This document shows, in pieces, positions 6,789-14,653 of a stretch of DNA of 64,000 nucleotides. The translations under genes and the position numbers were made by a program. The number at the start of each line of letters is the position of its first letter. The first letter of the stretch is position 1. The stretch spans positions 62,001-126,000 of the forward strand of contig NZ_SNAQ03000001.1 of assembly GCF_004375085.3 (NCBI RefSeq), written 5' to 3'. A model generated the notes under the pieces. It saw only the letters and a list, made by a program, of their open reading frames with translations, was not told the DNA's origin and searched no databases. The DNA comes from Lewinella sp. W8. Its GTDB lineage: Bacteria > Bacteroidota > Bacteroidia > Chitinophagales > Saprospiraceae.

Positions 6789-7763
6789 TTACACTTTCCG
6801 TCTCTCCCAGTAATTCTGTCCCTCCACCTCCTCCAGGATGGTGAGGTAGGAATTGTAGCGTAGGTCCGTCACCCGGTCGTCTTCTTCCTCGACGGATTCA
6901 ATGACCGCGCAGCCGGGTTCGTGGCGGTGGAGGCAGGACCCGCCGAACCGACACTCCTGACTCAGGGCGAAGATTTCCCGGAAGTTGTGGGCGACGTCCT
7001 GCGGTTTGAGGTAGTTGAAGGAAAGCGTTTTGATGCCGGGGGTGTCGATGATTTCCCCGCCAAAACTCAACGGGAAGAGTTCGGCAAAAGTGGTGGTGTG
7101 TTGTCCCTTCCCGGAATAGTCGGACAGCTCTCCGGTCCGTAATTCCAGTTCGGGCTCCACGGCGTTGACGAGCGTGGATTTTCCGACGCCACTCTGCCCG
7201 CTGATGAGGCTGCGCTTGTCGCGCAGCAGTTCCCGGAACTCCTCCAGGCCCTGGCCGGTCTCCGCCGAAACGAGCAATACGTCATAGCCAATGTCGGAAT
7301 AAATCTGCTGGATCACCTCAAAGGTTTCCAGTTCGTCTTCGCCGTAAATGTCGGCCTTGTTGAAGACGATGGTGGTCGGAATGTTGAAGGGCTCGGTCAT
7401 CAGCAAAAACCGGTCAATGAAGCCGAGCTTAAGGTCCGGAACGATGACGGTCACGATCACTACCGCCTGGTCAATGTTGGAGGCCAGGAGGTGCAGTGCG
7501 TGTCGTTTCCGCGGACTCTGGCGCACCACGTAATTCCTCCGGTCTTCAATTTCGCGGATGGCGCCCGTTTCTTCGTCGCCCGTACTTTCGATGGCTACGG
7601 CCACGCGATCACCCACGGCGATGGGGTTGGTCAGCTTCTTGTCGTCAAGACGAAATCGGCCCGCCACGCGGCTGCGGAGCAGGGAAGCCCCGGCCGGGCT
7701 GGGCTCGTCCAGCTGCACGTTATACCAACTCCCGGTAGATTTTATTACGGTTCCTTTTTGCAT
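6789..7763 (-). CDS. rsgA: Ribosome small subunit-dependent GTPase A
   Basis: RsgA is a circularly permuted GTPase that checks late 30S subunit maturation. The order of motifs is diagnostic: an OB-fold start (GTVIKSTGSWYNVQ), then G4 FNKAD, G1 GQSGVGKST, and G3 DTPG, then a C-terminal zinc site CRFGGSCLHRHEPGC. The start at 7763 (MQKGTVIKSTG) fits the OB fold; an upstream in-frame codon at 7793 would overlap the promoter. A -7-like box CAACTTTG lies at 7791-7798 on the minus strand. It is divergent from the TMTC-like gene, with 59 nt between the starts. Confidence 0.96.
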   Translation of the reverse strand: MQKGTVIKSTGSWYNVQLDEPSPAGASLLRSRVAGRFRLDDKKLTNPIAVGDRVAVAIESTGDEETGAIREIEDRRNYVVRQSPRKRHALHLLASNIDQAVVIVTVIVPDLKLGFIDRFLLMTEPFNIPTTIVFNKADIYGEDELETFEVIQQIYSDIGYDVLLVSAETGQGLEEFRELLRDKRSLISGQSGVGKSTLVNAVEPELELRTGELSDYSGKGQHTTTFAELFPLSFGGEIIDTPGIKTLSFNYLKPQDVAHNFREIFALSQECRFGGSCLHRHEPGCAVIESVEEEDDRVTDLRYNSYLTILEEVEGQNYWERRKV

Positions 7764-7810
7764 CTTTTGTATTAAGGGCTGGCGAGTGGGCAAAGTTGCG
7801 ATGTCTTGTG

Positions 7811-7818
7811 TACTTTCA
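7811..7818 (+). promoter_or_regulatory. -7 box TACTTTCA, 4 nt before ATG
   Basis: TACTTTCA then CCCT then ATG at 7823. It overlaps the divergent rsgA promoter region, so the two genes share a very compact control region. Confidence 0.5.
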
Positions 7819-7822
7819 CCCT

Positions 7823-9790
7823 ATGGCGAAGCAGTCCAAGCAGAAAAAAAGATCAACGGAGGCCAACAAACCGGGCCCCGCATGGTACCGGGCGTTCCGG
7901 TTCCAACTGTTGGCGGTGATCGTTTTGTCCGCCGGAGTGTACCTGAACACCCTGGGGCACGAGTATGCGCTGGACGATGCCATCGTGATTACGGACAACG
8001 TGATCGTGCAAAAGGGGATCGCCGGTTGGGGAGAACTCTTTACCTATGATACCTTTTACGGTTTCTTCCAGGATGAAGATAAGGCCCAATTGGTGGCCGG
8101 TGGGCGCTATCGCCCGCTGACACCCGCCATGTTTGCGCTGGAGCAACAACTCTTCGGCGGCCCCACCGCCCATCACTTGTTCAATGTGCTCTGGTACGCG
8201 TTGTTGTGTGCCGTCATTTTTGGCTTCGTCCGGGATATCTCGCGCGGGCGAAAGGAGCTTCCCTGGTGGTTTGCGGTGGCCACGGCCATCCTCTTTGCGG
8301 TTCATCCGCTGCACACCGAGGCGGTCGCCAACATCAAGGGGCGGGACGAAATCGTGGCGCTGCTGGGGGTGGTCGCCGGCTCGTGGCTGGTCTGGCGGGC
8401 GGCGGTAAATGAGCGTTGGTTGGGCGCGGTCGCAGGTGCCGGGCTGTTCTTCCTGGGCTGTCTGGCCAAGGAGAATGCCATCACCTTCCTGGCCGTTATC
8501 CCGGCCATGCTGTTTCTGGTCCGGGGCAAAGATTTCCGTTGGGCCGAACTGAAGTATTACCTCCCCGTGGTGGCCTTGGCGGGCTTGTTCCTGGTCATCC
8601 GGAGCAGGGTAATCGGGTTCTCACTGGGAGAGCCCGTGATGGAACTCCTGAACAATCCCTTTCTGGAGTTGCGCGACGGACAGTGGGTGCCCCTCAGCGC
8701 CGGTGATCGCCTGGCCACCGTCATGCATACGCTCTGGGAATATTTGCGCCTCTTGTTTGCTCCCTATGGACTGGTACACGACTATTACCCCCGGGCAATT
8801 CCCGTGATGGACTGGGCCAGCCTGACGCCCTGGCTCGGCCTGTTATTGCACCTGGGGTTGGGCCTGTTCGTGGTCCTGAAGTTCCGGCAGTTTCCCCTGG
8901 CGGCCCTGGGCATCGTGATTTACCTGGCCTCCCTGTCGATCGTCAGCAACGTATTTTTCAGTGTGGGCACCAATATGTCCGAGCGGTTCCTGTTCATGCC
9001 CTCCCTGGGGTGGGCGCTGGCCGTGACCGTGGGGGTGGCGACGCTGGTCCGCCGCTTTGGCGGCGGCCTGGCCTGGCTAGTTCCGGTGGTGGCGCTGGTC
9101 TTTAGCGTGCTGACCATCAATCGGAATCCGGTCTGGAAGAATAATTTCACGCTGTTTACCACCGACGTGGAAAAGCAGCCCAACAGCGCCAAGCTGCTGA
9201 ATGCCTCCGGTGGCGTGCGCCTGGACCGCTACCAGAGTCTTCCGGAAACCAGTCGGGCCAACCAGCAACAATTGCTGCTGGATGCCCGTCGGGACCTGAC
9301 GCGGGCCACGGAAATTCACCCCACCTACCGCAATGCCTTTTTGCTTCGGGGAAACGCCGAGCTGCTGCTGAAAAACTACGATGCGGCCATCGCCGACTAT
9401 GACCACGTACTGGACCTGGACGGCGGCTACCAGCCGGCGCGGGACAATATGCTACGGGCCCTCACGGCCGCCGGCCGGGCTGCCGGTGAGGAGCGTGGAG
9501 ACCTCAACGCCGCTTTTGGCTACCTGAGAAGAGCCGAGCAACTTGCCCCCAACGACTACGAGACCCTACGGTTACTGGGAGTTGCTTCGGGTGTGTCCGG
9601 CCGCACCCAGGAAGCGGTGGAGTATTTCCGCCGAGCCTACGAAGTTCAGCCGGAAAACGCGGATGCGATCTGGAATTACGGGGCTGCCCTGTATCAGAAC
9701 GGCCAACCCGAACTGGCGGAAGAGTACTTTGGGCGGGCGGAAGCCATCAACCCGAATATCCGGAGTGAACGGATGGGGCTCGGGCAGTAG
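7823..9790 (+). CDS. TMTC-like membrane glycosyltransferase with C-terminal TPR repeats
   Basis: 655 residues. The first two-thirds is a multispanning GT-C type region: LDDAIVITDN in the first large loop holds the paired acidic residues expected of such enzymes, and VHPLHTEAVANIKGRDEI is the characteristic loop of the TMTC/DUF1736 group of O-mannosyltransferase-like proteins. About ten hydrophobic segments follow. The last 220 residues are tetratricopeptide repeats (for example AVEYFRRAYEVQPENADAIWNYGAALYQNGQPELAEEYFG, split over 1.2 repeats), which probably lie in the periplasm. Donor is likely a lipid-linked sugar, by family. The start at 7823 follows a -7 box by 4 nt. It ends one base before the convergent recX. 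Confidence 0.8.
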   Translation: MAKQSKQKKRSTEANKPGPAWYRAFRFQLLAVIVLSAGVYLNTLGHEYALDDAIVITDNVIVQKGIAGWGELFTYDTFYGFFQDEDKAQLVAGGRYRPLTPAMFALEQQLFGGPTAHHLFNVLWYALLCAVIFGFVRDISRGRKELPWWFAVATAILFAVHPLHTEAVANIKGRDEIVALLGVVAGSWLVWRAAVNERWLGAVAGAGLFFLGCLAKENAITFLAVIPAMLFLVRGKDFRWAELKYYLPVVALAGLFLVIRSRVIGFSLGEPVMELLNNPFLELRDGQWVPLSAGDRLATVMHTLWEYLRLLFAPYGLVHDYYPRAIPVMDWASLTPWLGLLLHLGLGLFVVLKFRQFPLAALGIVIYLASLSIVSNVFFSVGTNMSERFLFMPSLGWALAVTVGVATLVRRFGGGLAWLVPVVALVFSVLTINRNPVWKNNFTLFTTDVEKQPNSAKLLNASGGVRLDRYQSLPETSRANQQQLLLDARRDLTRATEIHPTYRNAFLLRGNAELLLKNYDAAIADYDHVLDLDGGYQPARDNMLRALTAAGRAAGEERGDLNAAFGYLRRAEQLAPNDYETLRLLGVASGVSGRTQEAVEYFRRAYEVQPENADAIWNYGAALYQNGQPELAEEYFGRAEAINPNIRSERMGLGQ

Positions 9791-10276
9791 CTACAGTCCG
9801 AGGCGATTGATCGTTTCCCACACGAGGGGGGCTTCAAATCCCCGGCCAACGGCGTAGTTGGCCAGCTTTCTCCGCCGGAGGTAGGGGTGCTTGGCCTTTT
9901 TTTCCTGGCGGTCCCGGCGAAGTAGTTCCGCCTCAAGGGTTTCGAGGTAGTCCGTTTCCTCAATTTCTTCCATGGCCTTACGGATGCAGTATTCGCTGAT
10001 CTCCCTCTGCTTGAGCTCCCGCTTAATGCGGTAGCGCCCCCAACGCTTCATGCGGAATTTCCCCCGGGCGTAGGTGCGGGCAAAACGCTCCTCGTCCAGA
10101 AACTTTTCTCCGATGAGATCTACGATGATGGATTCGGCTTCGTCACCCCGAAAACCCAACTCCCTTAGCTTTTGCCGGGCTTCCTGGTGACAACGGTCCT
10201 GGTAGGCACAGTAATGTTGTAGTGCCTCCAGTGCCTGCTGGTAGGTGTAGACGGCCTTGGGGGATTTTTGTGCCAC
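9791..10276 (-). CDS. recX: RecX family regulator of RecA
   Basis: 161 residues, the usual RecX length. RecX caps RecA filaments. The three-helix repeats are visible: ALQHYCAYQDRCHQEARQKL, then LIGEKFLDEERFARTYARGK, then RMKRWGRYRIKRELKQREIS. The GTG start at 10276 is preceded by TAACTTTG on the minus strand about 20 nt upstream, a consensus -7 box. It is not next to recA; its stop abuts the convergent glycosyltransferase. Confidence 0.93.
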   Translation of the reverse strand: MAQKSPKAVYTYQQALEALQHYCAYQDRCHQEARQKLRELGFRGDEAESIIVDLIGEKFLDEERFARTYARGKFRMKRWGRYRIKRELKQREISEYCIRKAMEEIEETDYLETLEAELLRRDRQEKKAKHPYLRRRKLANYAVGRGFEAPLVWETINRLGL

Positions 10277-10526
10277 GGGAAAGGAAAGTGAATGGTCAAA
10301 GTTAAGATTAATTGTTGGGATGTATTTTTTTTAAAGCAAAATGTGCTTGGGGGGAGGGTGACAAAATCTCTCAAAAGCAAGGCCGGAAAAGCATCGGGGG
10401 AACCCCGAAGCGGTTACTTTTTCTTGCTTCATCCGTCTTTATCAGCGTTATATAGATTTTCTGCATCTTTAAATAACTTTTTCACCCCCCAATTTCGGGA
10501 TCATAACCACCCAATTACCGTATACT

Positions 10527-11342
10527 ATGTTCGACTTTTTGACCGAAGAACAAATGGCACTGGCCACTCAGTGGGCCATCAACATCGCCGGAGCCCTGCT
10601 CGTACTCATCATTGGCTTTTGGATTGCCAACCGTCTGGCTGGCTTCGTGGGCAAACGCCTGAAAAAATCCGGTGCCGACAAGACCGTTACCCCTTTCCTC
10701 ACCTCCGTGATGGGCACGGGACTAAAAATACTCGTTCTCCTGGCCGTTGCGGGGATGATCGGGATTGAAACCGCCAGTTTCATCGCCGTATTTGGCGCCT
10801 TAGCCTTCGCCGTCGGCATGGCTCTGCAGGGCACCCTGGGGCACTTTGCCAGTGGCGTAATGCTGCTATTCTTCCGCCCCTACCGCGTGGGCGACCTGGT
10901 CACCATCGGCGGTGGGCAAACGGGCACCGTCACCGAAGTGCAGATTTTCAATACCATCCTGGCCACCCTCGATAACAAGCGGGTAATCGTACCTAACGGA
11001 ACCGTGACCAGCAACGTAATCACCAACATCTCCGGCCAGGGGCAAATCGGCGTCGAACTTACCTTTGGGATCGGCTACGGGGATGACATCGACAAGGCAC
11101 GTCGGATCATCCTTGAGGTCGGAAAAGAATGCCCCTGGATTCTCGACGACCCCGCTCAGGGCGTGGTGGTTGCAGAATTGGGTGACAGCTCCGTTAATCT
11201 GGCCACGCGTCCTTTCTGTAAGAGTGAACACTACTGGGACACCTTCTTCTACATGCAGGAGAACGTCAAAAAAGCCTTTGATCGTGAGGGCGTAAGTATT
11301 CCCTTCCCGCAGCGGGACATTCACATGATCAGCAACAATTAA
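10527..11342 (+). CDS. mscS: Small-conductance mechanosensitive channel MscS family
   Basis: 271 residues, close to E. coli MscS size. Three N-terminal membrane helices are followed by the pore-lining helix AFAVGMALQGTLGHFASGVMLLFFRPYRVGD, here cited for its Gly/Ala-rich face, and by the beta domain (VTIGGGQTGTVTEVQIFNT) and VPNG loop. The channel opens under membrane tension to release solutes. Start ATG at 10527; 250 nt upstream carries the recX promoter and the presumed promoter of this gene. A strong terminator follows 28 nt after the stop. Confidence 0.94.
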   Translation: MFDFLTEEQMALATQWAINIAGALLVLIIGFWIANRLAGFVGKRLKKSGADKTVTPFLTSVMGTGLKILVLLAVAGMIGIETASFIAVFGALAFAVGMALQGTLGHFASGVMLLFFRPYRVGDLVTIGGGQTGTVTEVQIFNTILATLDNKRVIVPNGTVTSNVITNISGQGQIGVELTFGIGYGDDIDKARRIILEVGKECPWILDDPAQGVVVAELGDSSVNLATRPFCKSEHYWDTFFYMQENVKKAFDREGVSIPFPQRDIHMISNN

Positions 11343-11370
11343 TTTTCGGATTGATAATCCCCAAACGTGT

Positions 11371-11404
11371 GCGTGGGCGGTTGTTAACTGCCCACGCTTT
11401 TTTG
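11371..11404. terminator. Intrinsic terminator after mscS
   Basis: GCGTGGGC pairs with GCCCACGC around an inner GTT/AAC, followed by TTTTTTG on the plus strand. Confidence 0.85.
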
Positions 11405-11405
11405 T

Positions 11406-12122
11406 TTATAGCCGGTAGTGAAGGCCAATCAGCCCCGCGATTTGGTGGTCTTCCAGATTAGGGAAAACGGTGAGTTGTCCCGTCAGGCTCACGAAGATAT
11501 TCTCGGATAGGTCTTTTTCGAGGCGAGCAGAAAGTGGAAGGGCGAGGGCATTTCGATTGGCCGTGGTGAAAAACTCTACCAGAGAATTTGTCCTCCGATC
11601 TTCCGTGAAATCCACTTCCAGGCGATTCCGGTATTCATGACTTCTGGATAAAAAGGAGAAGCCTGCCCCCAAATATCCGCGGAGCTTCTGGTCCTGAAGT
11701 ACACAGTACTGGACCTGGACGCCAAGTTGAAATGCCGTCAGCTTATTGTCGGCTGGCGCCCGGAATTCTACCGGCTCGGGCACGGTGCTGGAAACTCCGA
11801 AAATGGCGAAGTCATTTTCGTAGAGCCTGCCGGAATAGGTCTGGAACTGAGCAAAGCCGGTCAGCCGCCAACGGGGATTGATGTCCAGTCCTACTTCCAG
11901 CCCAAGGGCAGGACCCAGATTGGACTCAGTAATATTCCCAAGGCTGTACAAATAATCATTTCCTTCAATAGTGTACACTACTTCCTGAAAGTCAGAAAAA
12001 GTCAAGTAGTCGGCTATTCCCGCCTGCAGACCAACGGACCATTTGCTGTCCGTCTGGGAAGAGAGGGTGAAAGAGAAGAAAAAGAGGAGGGCAAGCAGGG
12101 AAACCTTCTGGGTGTTTTTCAT
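11406..12122 (-). CDS. Outer-membrane beta-barrel protein, function unknown
   Basis: 238 residues. A clear signal peptide (MKNTQKVSLLALLFFFSFTLSSQ) is followed by alternating amphipathic strands: WSVGLQAGIADYL, LGLEVGLDINPRWRLTGFAQFQTYSG, FQLGVQVQYCVL, LRGYLGAGFSFLS and a C-terminal strand IAGLIGLHYRL ending in an aromatic-Arg-Leu. This is the pattern of the porin-like OMP_b-brl families in Bacteroidota. No ligand can be inferred. It is a single gene between the mscS terminator and the decarboxylase-like lipoprotein. Confidence 0.75.
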   Translation of the reverse strand: MKNTQKVSLLALLFFFSFTLSSQTDSKWSVGLQAGIADYLTFSDFQEVVYTIEGNDYLYSLGNITESNLGPALGLEVGLDINPRWRLTGFAQFQTYSGRLYENDFAIFGVSSTVPEPVEFRAPADNKLTAFQLGVQVQYCVLQDQKLRGYLGAGFSFLSRSHEYRNRLEVDFTEDRRTNSLVEFFTTANRNALALPLSARLEKDLSENIFVSLTGQLTVFPNLEDHQIAGLIGLHYRL

Positions 12123-12261
12123 GACTGGGTACTTCAGGTAACGTAGTGTAGAATGAATACCCTAATAAAGTGGGCGTTATGACACCGATCAAGTGCTTAA
12201 CACTATTTAACCTCCACCTTATAATTTCCGCAAGAAAAGGCCGCGGGTTACCCGAAATCAA

Positions 12262-13026
12262 TTACTGACCAGCGGGAAGCAGCAGTTGCACGTCTTTGAA
12301 GCTTACCTCATCCAAGTGGCCCATCCAGTTTTCATCCTCGGTAACGAGGTGCAGGTGCAGGTAGGAATCGTGGTGGGTGAAAACCCCCTGATGCTTCTGG
12401 GAGTAGAAGCCGATGATCCGCACCCGTTCGGCCCCCAAAGTGTAATCGACTTGCCCCTGGTGCGCCTCTGCGGGGGAGCTTACCGGCGTACCCGGTGGAA
12501 GATTCTGCACGTGGATCACGGCCCGCTCAATTTCTCCGGTGAGTTTAAAGGGCAATGGATCGGGACTGTTGTCGACCTGCTTCACCAGGAAAGCTTCCAG
12601 TTGCTGGATGGTCTTGACCTCCGGGGGGAGGGGAATAGACTTCCAGTCGTTAACCTTCGCCCGGACAAAAAACGGGGCGGAGGAAGCGGGGAATTCTTCC
12701 ACGACCATCGTACTGTCGGAAGTTACTCTCGACACGTACACCTTGCCATCATCGATGGTAACTTCTCCCCGCAGGCCCACCAGGGGGCCAATGCCGTAAA
12801 GTCCCTGGCGATCGCCGAGGGTGTCAAAGCGAATCAACCCGTCAAGTTTTCCTTCCCACATGACGCGCTTCATGGCGCCGGTGATCAGGACCTCGGGCGG
12901 GGAGCTCTCATCGGTTTGTTGTGTATGGTCGGGCTCCGTACCGCAACTGGTAAAGAGGATGGCAATCGAGAGGAGCAGAAGGGGAACGGTAAAGAAAGGG
13001 GCCCGAATGTGGTGAAGGGTAGTCAT
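12262..13026 (-). CDS. Acetolactate decarboxylase-like lipoprotein
   Basis: 254 residues. The N-terminus is a lipoprotein signal (LLLSIAILFTSC), so the protein is exported and lipid-anchored. The body matches alpha-acetolactate decarboxylase: GKLDGLIRFDTLGDRQGLYG and IGPLVGLRGEVTIDDGKVYV in the N-terminal domain, then YLHLHLVTEDENWMGHLDEV, whose His224, His226 and His237 correspond to the three zinc ligands of the family. Known acetolactate decarboxylases make acetoin from acetolactate, usually in the cytoplasm or secreted in Bacillus; an envelope lipoprotein form is unusual. No acetolactate synthase gene is nearby. It is 6 nt downstream of the rluB-type gene. Confidence 0.78.
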   Translation of the reverse strand: MTTLHHIRAPFFTVPLLLLSIAILFTSCGTEPDHTQQTDESSPPEVLITGAMKRVMWEGKLDGLIRFDTLGDRQGLYGIGPLVGLRGEVTIDDGKVYVSRVTSDSTMVVEEFPASSAPFFVRAKVNDWKSIPLPPEVKTIQQLEAFLVKQVDNSPDPLPFKLTGEIERAVIHVQNLPPGTPVSSPAEAHQGQVDYTLGAERVRIIGFYSQKHQGVFTHHDSYLHLHLVTEDENWMGHLDEVSFKDVQLLLPAGQ

Positions 13027-13032
13027 ATTGCG

Positions 13033-13836
13033 TTAACTGAAATGGCGGATCATCCGGACTTCCTCGGCGGTGAGAAAACGGTAGAATCCCCGCGGTAAGT
13101 TTTTCTTGGTTAAGCCCGCCAGGTAGACCCGGTCCAGCTTTTCAACCGTGTAGCCGAGGTGCTCGAAGGCCCGGCGGACGATGCGATTCCGGCCAATGTG
13201 GATTTGCAGGGCGATGGTTTGAAAATCATCCGGACTGGCGGGGCGTACCCAATTGACCCGAAAGGGACCGTCCTCCAGCTCATAACCGACCTCCATCTGG
13301 GCCAGATCGGTGACGGAGAACTTCTTGTCTAAGGTCGCGTGGTAGATTTTGCTGACTTCATGCTTCGGGTGGGTGAGCCGCTTGGCTACGTCACCATCGT
13401 TGGTAATGAGCAGCAAGCCCGTGGTGTCCCGGTCGAGCCGACCTACGGGGAACAGCCGGTAGTTCTCCAGTGCGGGGTCCTGCAACAAATCCATGACCGT
13501 CGTCCGGTCAAGTTCATCACTGGTGGTGGTGATGACGTTTCGGGGTTTATTCAGCAGGATGTACACGAACTGCTCGTCGGGTTGGACTACTTTCCCGGAA
13601 TACTCCACCACGTCCCCTGCCTGGATTTGGTAGGCGGGATTGTCCTGCACCGAGCCGTTGACGATCACCTTGCCGGCCTTTACCAGGTCGCCGGCCTGCC
13701 GACGGCTGGCGACCCCGCTATGGGCGAGGTACTTGTTCAACCGCATACCAACGAGGTCTTCCGCTTTACGGGCCAGGCCGGGAGGTTTGCCACTGTTGCG
13801 GGCCTGGGATCGCTGAAATCGACGGGGCTTCTTCAT
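13033..13836 (-). CDS. rluB: RluB/RsuA-family pseudouridine synthase
   Basis: 267 residues. An S4 RNA-binding domain (RLNKYLAHSGVASRRQAGDLV) precedes the catalytic domain with FPVGRLDRDTTGLLLITND, where the Asp in GRLDRDT is the catalytic residue of the RsuA/RluB/E/F group; LTHPKHEVSKIYHA is also family-typical. It most likely modifies the 23S or 16S rRNA; RluB is the usual assignment for this phylum, but RluF or RsuA cannot be excluded. A short basic N-terminal extension (KKPRRFQRSQARN) is present. The ATG at 13836 follows TATCTTCG by 4 nt. Confidence 0.88.
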   Translation of the reverse strand: MKKPRRFQRSQARNSGKPPGLARKAEDLVGMRLNKYLAHSGVASRRQAGDLVKAGKVIVNGSVQDNPAYQIQAGDVVEYSGKVVQPDEQFVYILLNKPRNVITTTSDELDRTTVMDLLQDPALENYRLFPVGRLDRDTTGLLLITNDGDVAKRLTHPKHEVSKIYHATLDKKFSVTDLAQMEVGYELEDGPFRVNWVRPASPDDFQTIALQIHIGRNRIVRRAFEHLGYTVEKLDRVYLAGLTKKNLPRGFYRFLTAEEVRMIRHFS

Positions 13837-13840
13837 GCCG

Positions 13841-13848
13841 CGAAGATA
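13841..13848 (-). promoter_or_regulatory. -7 box TATCTTCG, 4 nt before ATG (rluB)
   Basis: On the minus strand TATCTTCG is followed by CGGC and the ATG at 13836; predicted leaderless start. Confidence 0.6.
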
Positions 13849-13984
13849 CGCAAGCCGCTCGCTCCCCCTATATTTGGTTTGAAGCACTTTGATTTGCGGG
13901 TACACCCCGTAACCCCCTTACTTTAGGTAGCCTTCGGGCGCTGCCTACGAAATCACTTTGAATACCCACAACAATCTTACCACC

Positions 13985-14617
13985 ATGCATTCCCTCGTCA
14001 TTGGCGCCACCGGCCGTACCGGTCAGGAGTTCGTTAAGCAAGCCCTGGCCGCCGGCCAGCGGGTAACCGCCCTGGTGCGCTCCCCCGAAAAAGTAACGAT
14101 CACGGACGCCGGCTTGACCGTTCTCCAAGGTAATGGCCGGAATGCGGCGACCGTAAACCAGGCCGTAGCGGCCGGACCCTACGACGCCATCCTGATCCTG
14201 GTGGGGGGCGGATTGGTCCGGAGTACGGTCAATCAGGTCATCACCCAACACGTCATCGCGGCGATGAAGAAAAATAAGTCAACCGCCCGGCTCTGGATCC
14301 TCAGTGCGGCGGGAACCGGGAATAGCGTTGATCAGGTCAGCTTCTTCGCCAAAGCGCTCAAGGCGACGGTCCTACGGGCACCCTTCGGAGACCACGAGCG
14401 CCAGGAAACGGACGTGCGTAGTAGTGGTCTGCCCTACACCATCGTGCGCCCGGTGGGCCTCACCGAAGACCCGGTGTCTGGGGGGAAGTACATCGCCAAG
14501 GAAGAAGGAAAAGTGCCGAAGAATACCATCCCGCGGGCAGACGTGGCGCACTACATGGTGCATCATCTCACCGACCCCGGGCTGGAGGCCAAAGCGGTCA
14601 CCATGTCGTCGACCTAG
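13985..14617 (+). CDS. NmrA/SDR-type NAD(P)-binding protein
   Basis: 210 residues with an N-terminal Rossmann motif SLVIGATGRTGQEFVKQAL (GxTGxxG type), AARGQRVTALVR-like second strand and VRPVGLTEDP late in the chain, matching the atypical short-chain dehydrogenase group of NAD(P)H-binding and NmrA-like proteins. The YxxxK catalytic pair of classical SDRs is absent, so it may be a redox sensor or a reductase of unknown substrate. I chose the ATG at 13985 (MHSLVIGATG); the frame opens 27 nt earlier at a TTG. The next gene begins 36 nt after the stop with its own promoter. Confidence 0.75.
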   Translation: MHSLVIGATGRTGQEFVKQALAAGQRVTALVRSPEKVTITDAGLTVLQGNGRNAATVNQAVAAGPYDAILILVGGGLVRSTVNQVITQHVIAAMKKNKSTARLWILSAAGTGNSVDQVSFFAKALKATVLRAPFGDHERQETDVRSSGLPYTIVRPVGLTEDPVSGGKYIAKEEGKVPKNTIPRADVAHYMVHHLTDPGLEAKAVTMSST

Positions 14618-14641
14618 TTTGAATCACCGACGGGCGCTGCT

Positions 14642-14649
14642 TACCTTCC
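14642..14649 (+). promoter_or_regulatory. -7 box TACCTTCC, 4 nt before ATG
   Basis: TACCTTCC then GGAC then the ATG at 14654; predicted leaderless start for the M20 peptidase gene. Confidence 0.55.
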
Positions 14650-14653
14650 GGAC

